The notes under the pieces are model-generated. The model was not told the origin of the DNA. It made no database searches and saw only the letters and a program-made list of their open reading frames with translations. From assembly GCA_024280875.1 (NCBI GenBank), contig JAJRPH010000518.1, positions 1 through 7,695 on the forward strand: a stretch of 7,695 nucleotides of DNA. The letters are read 5' to 3'. Origin of the DNA: Deltaproteobacteria bacterium (lineage in GTDB: Bacteria; Desulfobacterota; Desulfobacteria; Desulfobacterales; Desulfosalsimonadaceae). A program made the position numbers and the translations under genes. The number at the start of each line of letters is the position of its first letter. Within the stretch, counting starts at the first letter, position 1. This document shows, piece by piece, positions 1 through 6,254 of the stretch.

Positions 1-8
1 AAAAAGTT

Positions 9-61
9 AAAAAATGATTTCAAATTTAAAACGATATTCCTTGTATCATTTTTTTTTTTTT
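9..61. terminator. AT-rich inverted repeat with T runs, possible weak terminator
   Basis: AAAAAATGAT at 9-18 is the exact reverse complement of ATCATTTTTT at 45-54, with a 26-base spacer. A 13-T homopolymer covers 49-61. Read on the minus strand, the direction of yajC, the right arm ends in a T-rich stretch, so it could end a yajC transcript. The stem is almost all A/T and the loop is long, so the structure would be weak and may be chance in AT-rich DNA. The rest of 1-118 shows no coding potential. Confidence 0.2.
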
Positions 62-118
62 AAAATCAAGTTTTCTTATTTTATAACTGACCAAAAATAG
101 CCTCGATTAAAAATTTTC

Positions 119-205
119 TGTCATTGCGAAGGAGGCACGACTGAAGCAATCTCATGAAATGTTGGGGATTACTTCGTCATTCGTTCCTCACTCCTCGTAA
201 TGACA
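119..205. repeat. Degenerate copy of a widespread palindromic intergenic repeat
   Basis: The 87-bp unit has inverted ends: TGTCATTGCGAAGGAG at 119-134 against CTCCTCGTAATGACA at 191-205, with one mismatch and one extra base. It also has a second nested inverted pair, GAAGCAATCTC (143-153) against GGGATTACTTC (165-175), with two mismatches that would be G-U pairs on one strand. The TGTCATTGCGA...GAAGCAATCTC pattern matches, from memory, a palindromic repeat scattered through intergenic regions of many proteobacteria. It lies 32 bases past the yajC stop codon, where the folded transcript could protect or terminate the mRNA. The family assignment is from recognition and the role is inference. 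Confidence 0.75.
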
Positions 206-237
206 AATGTAATTTGAGAGTTTTCATTCGGGCACTG

Positions 238-555
238 CTATTTGTTTAAACCGGCAAGAGTGCCACGAGTGACTTTAATTCTGACTTTTTCAGCGACCTC
301 AAGGGTGACCGTAGTTTCATCCAATGACGTTATCTGTCCATGAATACCGCCGCTGGTAATTACACGATCTCCTTTTTTGAGGTTTGCGATGATTTCCTGA
401 TGCTCTTTTGCTTTTTTTTGCTGGGGCCGGATCAGTAAAAAATAAAAAATAACAAACATTAAAATAATAGGGACAAAGGCGCCGTATCCGCCGCCGGCAC
501 CTGCCTGCCCTCCGAGACTGCCTGCCTGGCCCATTGCATATGCTGTATTTATCAA
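238..555 (-). CDS. yajC: Sec translocon accessory protein YajC
   Basis: This 105-residue protein is a small inner-membrane subunit that associates with SecDF and SecYEG in protein export. The N-terminus is Gly/Ala-rich (residues 8-25). One transmembrane segment follows (about 27-42, VPIILMFVIFYFLLIRP), and then the family hallmark IRPQQKKAKEHQE (about 42-54) and a cytoplasmic domain with LKKGDRVITSGGIHGQI (about 59-75). The length is typical for the family. The start is TTG at 555-553, supported by AAGGAGGT five bases upstream; the next in-frame ATG (codon 8, 534-532) has no comparable site and would remove part of the N-terminal leader. In many bacteria yajC is followed by secD and secF, but no gene follows within the 237 bases available here. 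A repeat element occupies its leader. Identity is certain; the start is likely. Confidence 0.95.
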   Translation of the reverse strand: MINTAYAMGQAGSLGGQAGAGGGYGAFVPIILMFVIFYFLLIRPQQKKAKEHQEIIANLKKGDRVITSGGIHGQITSLDETTVTLEVAEKVRIKVTRGTLAGLNK

Positions 556-568
556 ACGATACCTCCTT
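553..568 (-). promoter_or_regulatory. Strong ribosome binding site setting a TTG start for yajC
   Basis: On the minus strand AAGGAGGT (568-561), a near-perfect anti-16S match, is followed by ATCGT and then TTG (555-553). The spacing is ideal and decides for the TTG over the downstream ATG at 534-532. Confidence 0.8.
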
Positions 569-578
569 GTATTAATCT

Positions 579-745
579 TGACAAACTCGTAAAAAGTCAG
601 ATTCTGATGGCAAAGAAAAAAGCTCCACCAATCTCATAAAAATTGGCGAGGCGCGCAAATCCTGAGTGATGATTAGTACTTAGCGTACCATGAAGAAACG
701 AAGGATGAAGCGCAACAAAGAATTTGGACTTTTTACGAAGCCATC
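579..745. mobile_element. MITE-like palindromic element, copy 1 (167 bp)
   Basis: This is a non-coding element closely matching 5201-5352. The termini are inverted: TCGTAAAAAGTC near the left end is exactly the reverse complement of GACTTTTTACGA near the right end. The outermost bases (TGACAAAC on the left, AAGCCATC on the right) pair poorly. The flanks carry AATCT at 574-578 and again at 746-750, a candidate 5-bp target duplication. Relative to copy 2 it has about ten substitutions and 15 extra bases around 628-646 that include CCAAT...ATTGG, a small hairpin. It encodes no protein, so any movement would need a transposase supplied in trans. It sits in the yajC leader, five bases upstream of the Shine-Dalgarno at its left target repeat, so a yajC transcript started upstream would include it. 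An alternative is a REP-type or RNA-level regulatory repeat. Confidence 0.75.
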
Positions 746-771
746 AATCTTAATTTCAATAAATCGCCCTC

Positions 772-800
772 TCCATACTTTAAAATGACGATATCGTCAA
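772..800 (-). promoter_or_regulatory. Candidate yajC promoter overlapping a perfect 14-bp palindrome
   Basis: On the minus strand TTGACG (800-795) matches five of six bases of a sigma70 -35 box. It is followed by a 17-base spacer and TATGGA (777-772), a weak -10 matching three of six. The palindrome TGACGATATCGTCA (786-799) is perfect over 14 bases and overlaps the -35 box and spacer, where a dimeric repressor could act. A better -10 box lies further upstream at 867-872, so this may be a second promoter or only an operator. Confidence 0.3.
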
Positions 801-866
801 ACACTTCTTTTTATGATCAAGATTAAGAATTGTTCACCACATAGCCAAACTTCTCTGACTTGGCCC

Positions 867-875
867 ATTATATCA
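867..875 (-). promoter_or_regulatory. Extended -10 promoter between rng and yajC
   Basis: On the minus strand TGATATAAT (875-867) is a perfect extended -10 (TG, one base, TATAAT). No good -35 box lies at the usual distance, which extended -10 promoters tolerate. Transcription would start near 860 and give yajC a leader of about 305 nt containing the 786-799 palindrome and repeat copy 1. Upstream, just after the rng stop codon, are GGGAAATCCC (897-906) and a 7-T run on the minus strand (886-880), but they form no convincing terminator, so rng read-through is also possible. Confidence 0.45.
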
Positions 876-905
876 AAATAAAAAAAGCAGCCGGACGGGA
901 AATCC

Positions 906-2360
906 CTATTCTCTGACGATTCTCCCATCTCCAGGGATCATGGAACTGTCTTCTTCTATGGTAATGGTTACATCACGTCGAATCTCAAGCTCCAGCAGTT
1001 CTTTTTTCTTTCGGTTCAACAAATAAGAGGCGACCTCCTGAGGGACATATCCTTTAACACCGGACACGCCATCTTTTAAAGTCTCAAGACGCAGCCGCCG
1101 AAGAAAATTCAACCCCAGGGATTCCACTGACGGGGTGACCCCTTTCCCCCGGCAGCACCGACAAATATGAGAATTTATAAACTGAATGGACGGCCGAATA
1201 CGCTGACGGGACATCTCCATTAGTCCAAAAGCCGAAAGCCGCCCGACCTTTGTGCGTGCCTTATCGTTTTTAAGTTCAGCCTTAATCGCCTTTTCAACCA
1301 TTGCCTTGTTTTTACGATCCCGCATATCGATAAAATCAATCACAATCAATCCGCCGAAATCACGCAGCCGTAACTGACGGGCAACTTCCTCAGCCGCTTC
1401 TATATTAGTCTGTAACGCAGTCTCTTCCACGGATCTTTTCTGGGTTGCCTTGCCGGAGTTGACATCAATGGAAACAAGGGCTTCCGTTTGTTCAATGACG
1501 ATAGACCCCCCGGATTTCAGATGAACACGATTTTCAAATATGGATGCGATCTGGTCTTCTAACTGATGTTTTGAAAAAATCGGTTTATCAATTTTATACC
1601 GCTTCACAATTTTCAGATGCTGCGGGGAAATCATCCTGATGGACTCTTTAATTTCATTAAAAACCGTTTCATCATCAACAAGGATTTCTGAGATATCCGG
1701 CGTAAAATAATCGCGGATCACCCGCTGGGCCAGGGTTCCTTCTTTATGCAAAAGAACAGGAGCAGATTCATTCACTCCTTTTTTGATGTTTTTCCATAAC
1801 CGCATCAGAAAGCGTAATTCCTTGGAAAGGATCGTCTTGGTACATTTCTGACCGGCAGTGCGCACGATGATCCCGAATCCCTCGGGAAGCAACTTGCCCA
1901 TCATTTCCTTAATGCGCTTACGTTCGGCTTCATCTTCTATTTTACGGGATACGCCGACATTTTTGCTCCCGGGCATTAAAACCGTATGGCGTCCGGGAAT
2001 AGAAATAAAAGTAGTTAGCATTGCCCCTTTTTTCATAAACGGTTCCTTGGTAACCTGAACCATTAATTCCTGACCTGTTTTGATAATAGACTTCAGGGTC
2101 TGACTGCCTGACGGATCATCTAAAAAATAATCCGGATGAATTTCATGTTGTTGAAGAAAACCATTTTTTTCAACGCCATAATCGACAAAAACCGCCTGAA
2201 GGCTGGGCTCGACCCTGGAGACAATCCCTTTATAAATGTTGCCCTGAGTAACTTCCCTTGCCGTTGTTTCAATATGGAATTCTTCCAGCCGGTTGTTGCT
2301 TACCTTGGCAATCCGGCATTCTTCAGTGTCCACTGCATTAATCAGTATCTTAATACTCAT
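906..2360 (-). CDS. rng: Ribonuclease G (RNase E/G family endoribonuclease)
   Basis: This endoribonuclease cleaves single-stranded A/U-rich sites and takes part in rRNA maturation and mRNA decay. At 484 residues it has RNase G length (about 489 in E. coli) and lacks the C-terminal degradosome scaffold of long RNase E proteins. In order: N-terminal segment, S1 RNA-binding domain (about 38-120, with IYKGIVSRVEPSLQAVFVDYG), 5'-monophosphate sensor region with VRTAG (R167, T168), and the DNase I-like catalytic domain. D299 (SIDVNSG) and D342 (VIDFIDM) align with E. coli RNase E D303 and D346 and keep their 43-residue spacing. The zinc-link cysteines are C400 and C403, but the motif reads CRCC rather than CPxC. 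The ATG at 2360 has AGAAGGA (2372-2366) five bases upstream. It is divergent from leuS and upstream of yajC on the same strand. Annotation as an RNase E-type protein is possible; activity is inferred. Confidence 0.95.
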   Translation of the reverse strand: MSIKILINAVDTEECRIAKVSNNRLEEFHIETTAREVTQGNIYKGIVSRVEPSLQAVFVDYGVEKNGFLQQHEIHPDYFLDDPSGSQTLKSIIKTGQELMVQVTKEPFMKKGAMLTTFISIPGRHTVLMPGSKNVGVSRKIEDEAERKRIKEMMGKLLPEGFGIIVRTAGQKCTKTILSKELRFLMRLWKNIKKGVNESAPVLLHKEGTLAQRVIRDYFTPDISEILVDDETVFNEIKESIRMISPQHLKIVKRYKIDKPIFSKHQLEDQIASIFENRVHLKSGGSIVIEQTEALVSIDVNSGKATQKRSVEETALQTNIEAAEEVARQLRLRDFGGLIVIDFIDMRDRKNKAMVEKAIKAELKNDKARTKVGRLSAFGLMEMSRQRIRPSIQFINSHICRCCRGKGVTPSVESLGLNFLRRLRLETLKDGVSGVKGYVPQEVASYLLNRKKKELLELEIRRDVTITIEEDSSMIPGDGRIVRE

Positions 2361-2605
2361 AAAAATCCTTCTAAAAAAGTTATATGCCAGTATAGTTCTT
2401 TACAACGCAGTATTTGCAATAAATATAAATAATAAATACCACGCCCAAAGACTGGTATCTAAATATGAAATTGAGTAGTACAAGTCAAATAATTTTTGAT
2501 TTAAGCAGGTTGCATGGAAAAACCTTCTCCTTGATATTTATTAAATATTATGGCAATAAAAATCAAAATTAACACAATAACATAGAAAAGGATTCATAGC
2601 CGATA
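2361..2605. promoter_or_regulatory. Divergent rng/leuS intergenic region
   Basis: This 245-bp AT-rich gap must hold the promoters of both rng and leuS. The best rng candidate on the minus strand is TTGACT (2488-2483), a 17-base spacer and TATTTA (2465-2460); the -35 is good and the -10 poor. A second is TATAAC (2384-2379), a good -10 with a poorly spaced TTGTAA (2405-2400). For leuS, TTGATA at 2531-2536 is a fair -35 but has no good -10; TATTAT at 2546-2551 is an isolated -10-like box. A 6-bp inverted repeat, ATACCA (2436-2441) against TGGTAT (2453-2458), has an 11-base loop. No RNA gene, T-box or riboswitch is recognisable. Confidence 0.4.
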
Positions 2606-5197
2606 ATGGAAAAGCGATACGATCCCAAAAATATAGAAGCAAAATGGCAGGCGCGTTGGGCGAAAAACAATCGATTTAAAGTCACGGAGGACACTTCAAA
2701 ACAAAAATATTATTTGCTTGAAATGTTCCCCTACCCTTCCGGAAAAATCCACATGGGCCATGTCAGAAACTATACCATTGGCGATGTCGTCGCCCGTTAT
2801 AAAACGATGAAAGGCTTCAATGTCCTTCACCCCATGGGATGGGACGCCTTTGGCATGCCGGCGGAAAATGCGGCCATTGCAAACAATACCCAGCCTGCTG
2901 CATGGACCTATGATAACATCAGGTCCATGAAGCACCAGTTAAAACAGCTGGGCTTTAGCTACGACTGGGACCGTGAGGTCACCACCTGCACTCCGGATTA
3001 TTACCGGTGGGAACAGTGGCTTTTCATCCAAATGTTTAAAAAGAAAATGGCATATCGGAAGGAGTCATATGTCAACTGGTGTGATCCCTGTCAGACCGTT
3101 CTGGCCAATGAACAGGTGGAAAACGGGGAGTGCTGGCGTTGCGGCAAACCGGTCCGGCAGAAAAAACTGTCCCAGTGGTTTTTTAAAATTACGAATTACG
3201 CGCAGGATCTGCTGGATTTTTGCGACCAGCTTCCCGGATGGCCGGATAAAGTCACCACCATGCAGAAAAACTGGATTGGAAAAAGCACAGGGGCTGAGAT
3301 AGACTTTGCGGTTGAAAATTCCGAACACGCTATCACGGTTTTTACCACCCGCCATGATACTGTTTTGGGCGCTACATTCATGTGTCTGGCACCGGAACAT
3401 CCCATGGTGGAGATCCTGTCTAAAAATACCTCCCAGGAACAGGCAATAGCCGAATTCCAGCAACGAATGTCTAAGGAAAACCGTTCCAGCCAGAATATTG
3501 AAACCTATGAAAAGGAAGGTGTTTTCACCGGCGCCTGGTGTATCAACCCATTGACCGCCAGACGGATGCCCGTTTTTGCCGCCAATTTTGCATTAATGGA
3601 ATATGGAACCGGCGCGGTTATGTCTGTGCCTGCCCACGATCAGAGGGATTTTGAATTTGCCAAAAAATACGAATTAGACATTATCGTGGTCATCAAGCCG
3701 GAAGATCAGGATATTGCCGATATCGCGGTAACAGAAGCCTATACCGGGCCGGGAATCATGGTCAACTCCATGCAGTTTGACGGTATCGGCAACAAAGATG
3801 CGCAGGAAAAAATTGCCGACTTTCTGGAAAAAGAAAATCTTGGAAAACGATCGATCAGTTATCGTCTACGTGACTGGGGGATTTCCAGACAGCGCTTCTG
3901 GGGAACACCGGTCCCGATGATCCATTGCGAACACTGCGGCATTGTACCGGTGGCAATAGAAGATCTGCCGGTGGTGTTGCCGGAAAATATCGATTTACTT
4001 GAAGGCGGAAGCTCTCCGCTGTCCAGGCTGGAGTCATTTATCAATACAACATGCCCGGAATGCGGCAGGAGCGCCAAACGTGAAACCGACACCATGGATA
4101 CATTTGTCGAATCCTCCTGGTATTTTGAACGCTACTGCAGTCCCAAATGTGATTCCGCCATGTTTGACAAACAAGCTGTCGACTACTGGATGCCGGTGGA
4201 TCAGTATATCGGCGGGGTTGAACATGCCGTGCTGCACCTGCTTTATTCAAGATACTTTACCCGCGTATTAAATGATCTGCAGATGGTGAAATACAAAGAA
4301 CCGTTCACGCGCCTGCTCACCCAGGGCATGGTATGCAAAGAGACGCTGTCCTGTCCGGAACATGGATTTTTATTTCCCGAGGAAGCCAGGATAGAAGGAG
4401 ACACGTATTTCTGCACCAAATGCAGTCGGGAAGTCACTGTCGGGCGCGTGGAAAAAATGTCCAAATCCAAAAAAAATGTGATTGATCCCAATTCCCTGCT
4501 TGAAAAATACGGTGCGGACACGGTCCGGCTCTTCTGCCTGTTTGCGGCCCCTCCGGAAAGGGATCTGGAGTGGAATGAACAGAGTGTTGACGGAAGCTTC
4601 CGATTTTTGAACCGGATCTGGCGCCTGATACAGGACCTGAATGAAGAAGTCAAATCCGCAGCACCCTATGACGGTGCCTTGAGTGAACTAGATGATGACC
4701 TGAAAAAACTTTACCAGAAAACACAATTGACCATCAAAAAAGTTTCCAAAGATATTGAAGACCGATTTCATTTCAACACTGCCATCAGCGCTGTCATGGA
4801 ACTTGTGAACATGATGTACACCATGGACCTTAACACAAACCGTCCGAACGGTGCCGGTGTCTTCAGAACCGCCGTGGATTCAATCATTCTCCTGCTTTCA
4901 CCCATTGTGCCGCACATAGCTGAAGAACTATGGGAAACCATGGACAATAAAAGCGGAAGCCTTGCAGAAACACCATGGCCTTCATTTCGGGAAGATGCAT
5001 TAATCACCGACACGTGCCTCATTGTCGCTCAGGTCAATGGCAAGCTCAGGGGGAAATTCAACATTGATGCAAATGCGGATGATGAAACGATCAGGGAAAA
5101 AGCCCTGGCAGATGAAAACGTGAAGCGATTCATCGATGGCCGGCCCATTAAAAAAATTATCGTTGTCAAAAAAAAGCTGGTGAATATTGTTATTTAA
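2606..5197 (+). CDS. leuS: Leucine--tRNA ligase
   Basis: This class I aminoacyl-tRNA synthetase charges tRNA-Leu with leucine in the cytoplasm and hydrolyses mischarged products. At 863 residues it is close to E. coli LeuRS (860). The catalytic site has HMGH (49-52) and KMSKS (617-621). A Cys4 zinc-type module lies at C159, C162, C176 and C179. The CP1 editing domain (about 220-415) has the threonine-rich motif TTRHDT (247-252), with T252 at the E. coli number, and D345 in VPAHD; the usual proline at 250 is histidine. Further cysteine pairs occur at 441/444, 483/486 and 603/606. The last belongs to an insertion (about 575-610) before KMSKS. The C-terminal domain begins near 800. The ATG is preceded by AAAAGGA (2586-2592), with a long 13-base spacing, and MEKRYDPKNIE is the expected N-terminus. 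The stop codon abuts repeat copy 2. Confidence 0.98.
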   Translation: MEKRYDPKNIEAKWQARWAKNNRFKVTEDTSKQKYYLLEMFPYPSGKIHMGHVRNYTIGDVVARYKTMKGFNVLHPMGWDAFGMPAENAAIANNTQPAAWTYDNIRSMKHQLKQLGFSYDWDREVTTCTPDYYRWEQWLFIQMFKKKMAYRKESYVNWCDPCQTVLANEQVENGECWRCGKPVRQKKLSQWFFKITNYAQDLLDFCDQLPGWPDKVTTMQKNWIGKSTGAEIDFAVENSEHAITVFTTRHDTVLGATFMCLAPEHPMVEILSKNTSQEQAIAEFQQRMSKENRSSQNIETYEKEGVFTGAWCINPLTARRMPVFAANFALMEYGTGAVMSVPAHDQRDFEFAKKYELDIIVVIKPEDQDIADIAVTEAYTGPGIMVNSMQFDGIGNKDAQEKIADFLEKENLGKRSISYRLRDWGISRQRFWGTPVPMIHCEHCGIVPVAIEDLPVVLPENIDLLEGGSSPLSRLESFINTTCPECGRSAKRETDTMDTFVESSWYFERYCSPKCDSAMFDKQAVDYWMPVDQYIGGVEHAVLHLLYSRYFTRVLNDLQMVKYKEPFTRLLTQGMVCKETLSCPEHGFLFPEEARIEGDTYFCTKCSREVTVGRVEKMSKSKKNVIDPNSLLEKYGADTVRLFCLFAAPPERDLEWNEQSVDGSFRFLNRIWRLIQDLNEEVKSAAPYDGALSELDDDLKKLYQKTQLTIKKVSKDIEDRFHFNTAISAVMELVNMMYTMDLNTNRPNGAGVFRTAVDSIILLLSPIVPHIAEELWETMDNKSGSLAETPWPSFREDALITDTCLIVAQVNGKLRGKFNIDANADDETIREKALADENVKRFIDGRPIKKIIVVKKKLVNIVI

Positions 5198-5200
5198 CTT

Positions 5201-5352
5201 TGACAAACTCGTAAAAAGTCAGATCTCGATGGCAAAGAAAAAAGTTCCAAATTCAAGGCGCGCAAATCCTGAGTGATAATTTGCACTTAGCGTACCATGA
5301 AGAAACGAAGGATGTAGCGCAACACAGAATTTGGACTTTTTACGAAGCCATC
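5201..5352. mobile_element. MITE-like palindromic element, copy 2 (152 bp)
   Basis: This is the second copy of the element at 579-745, in the same plus-strand orientation. The left end (TGACAAACTCGTAAAAAGTC) and the final 30 or so bases are identical to copy 1. Candidate target duplications are AACTT at 5196-5200 and 5353-5357; the left one uses the last two bases of the leuS stop codon TAA. Nested pairing is clear here. The 3' arm GAATTTGGACTTTTT pairs with AAAAAAGTTCCAAATTC near the 5' side, an outer GATGGC/GCCATC pair extends that stem, and an inner GCGCAAATCCT pairs imperfectly with AGGATGTAGCGC. In RNA this would be one long hairpin, with the right arm ending in CUUUUUACGA, so it could work as a terminator or processing site between leuS and lptE. 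Confidence 0.75.
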
Positions 5353-5390
5353 AACTTTGGGTTCGCTCAACCCCTTAAGAAAGGAAAAAG

Positions 5391-5903
5391 ATGCCCCGCA
5401 TTTACTTAAAAGGAATATGCTTCGTTTTATGTATGGTTGTCACGGCCTGCGGGTATCGATTTTCCGGCAGCGGGGATTTGCCGCAAGGCATTGAAAAACT
5501 CCATATCGGTGTTTTTGAGAACCGCACCAGTGAAAATGGACTCGAAAGCCGGATCGCCAATGATCTGATATACCAGTTTACAAGATTTGGCAGCCTGAAC
5601 CTGACGAATCAGACAAAAGCGGACGCTTTTTTGACCGGCACCATAAAATCAGTAAAATCGGTGACGATTTCTCATGAAAGTGCCAATACGTCTACTGAGC
5701 GTCGGCTCCAGGTAACCATTGCGCTAAAATTAACGGCAAAGGAAGGCAAGCTTCTATGGTCCGACTCCGCGATATCCGCATATGAAACATATGAGGTCGG
5801 TTCGGACAAGGCACAAACTGAGAAAAATAAAAAATCCGCTTTAGCAAAACTCTCAAGTCGAGTTGCTGAGCGGATTTATTATCGATTAACGGATAATTTT
5901 TAA
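5391..5903 (+). CDS. lptE: LPS-assembly lipoprotein LptE
   Basis: LptE is an outer-membrane lipoprotein that plugs the LptD barrel and helps place lipopolysaccharide in the outer leaflet. The 170 residues begin with a signal peptide (MPRIYLKG, a hydrophobic core, then the lipobox VTAC with C20 as the lipidated cysteine). Glycine rather than aspartate follows the cysteine, consistent with outer-membrane sorting. CGYRFSG and the phrase LPQGIEKLHIGVFENRTSENGLE (about 30-52) are typical of the family. The mature part has alternating beta strands and a Lys/Ala-rich C-terminal helix. The ATG has AAAGGA (5380-5385) five bases upstream. A 5-bp hairpin, GGGTT/AACCC (5359-5373), lies just before it. 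Following leuS is the usual neighbourhood, but holA, next in E. coli, is missing. Sequence conservation in this family is low; context supports the call. Confidence 0.9.
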   Translation: MPRIYLKGICFVLCMVVTACGYRFSGSGDLPQGIEKLHIGVFENRTSENGLESRIANDLIYQFTRFGSLNLTNQTKADAFLTGTIKSVKSVTISHESANTSTERRLQVTIALKLTAKEGKLLWSDSAISAYETYEVGSDKAQTEKNKKSALAKLSSRVAERIYYRLTDNF

Positions 5904-5938
5904 TAACCCGGTAAGATGATTTTTCCCATCCGAAAAGA

Positions 5939-6208
5939 TTATGATGCGATGGTGCGGTTTACCATTTTTGAAAGCCGGGATATTTTTCTTGCCGCTGTTC
6001 GCGGATGGATGACACCTTTTTTGGCAGCTTTATCAATAATTGACTTAGCTGTATTTAACTCATCGGCGGCGGTGTTTACATCACTATCTTTTCCAAGAAG
6101 GTCAATCTTCTTAACGATTCCCTTAATGCGGGTTTTAACCGCCCGGTTAGCCAAGCGTCGTTTTTGATTTTGCAAATTTCGTTTAACTGCGGATTTATGG
6201 TTTGCCAA
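5939..6208 (-). CDS. rpsT: 30S ribosomal protein S20
   Basis: S20 is a primary 16S rRNA-binding protein of the small subunit. The 89 residues are highly basic and fully typical: MANHKSAVKRNLQNQKRR at the N-terminus, a central helix (KTRIKGIVKKI) and the conserved C-terminal segment KGVIHPRTAARKISRL (about 64-79). The start codon is TTG (6208-6206), with AAAGGAG eight bases upstream. E. coli rpsT also starts with UUG, and that weak start is part of S20 autoregulation, so similar control is plausible here. It converges on lptE with 35 bp between stop codons and no clear terminator between them. It is divergent from murJ and has its own promoter at 6283-6255. Confidence 0.97.
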   Translation of the reverse strand: MANHKSAVKRNLQNQKRRLANRAVKTRIKGIVKKIDLLGKDSDVNTAADELNTAKSIIDKAAKKGVIHPRTAARKISRLSKMVNRTIAS

Positions 6209-6223
6209 TGTTCAAACTCCTTT
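6206..6223 (-). promoter_or_regulatory. Ribosome binding site and TTG start of rpsT
   Basis: On the minus strand AAAGGAG (6223-6217) is followed by TTTGAACA and then TTG GCA AAC. No in-frame ATG gives the conserved MANHKS start, so the TTG is well supported. Confidence 0.85.
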
Positions 6224-6254
6224 ATACGGTTTTTTACGAAAAATATAAATGGTA

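Noticed and set aside
49..61. Run of 13 T as a possible phase-variable tract
   Set aside because: No gene lies close enough for the tract to switch, and length errors are common in such homopolymers.
873..908. Terminator after rng (GC-rich stretch followed by 7 T on minus)
   Set aside because: No stem longer than about four pairs can be built next to the T run.
1858..2478. Plus-strand ORFs of 61-98 codons over the 5' part of rng and the gap beyond
   Set aside because: They lie mostly antisense to the clearly conserved rng frame, have no recognisable domains, and the part beyond rng has low-complexity, AT-driven translation.
2696..5206. Numerous ORFs of 60-136 codons in other frames across leuS
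   Set aside because: The leuS frame is continuous and conserved end to end; the others have no ribosome site, family motif or sensible composition.
5200..5228. Consensus -35 TTGACA at the left junction of both repeat copies
   Set aside because: No acceptable -10 box follows at 16-18 bases in either copy.
5916..6167. 83-codon plus-strand ORF over rpsT
   Set aside because: It is antisense to rpsT, whose S20 sequence is unmistakable.
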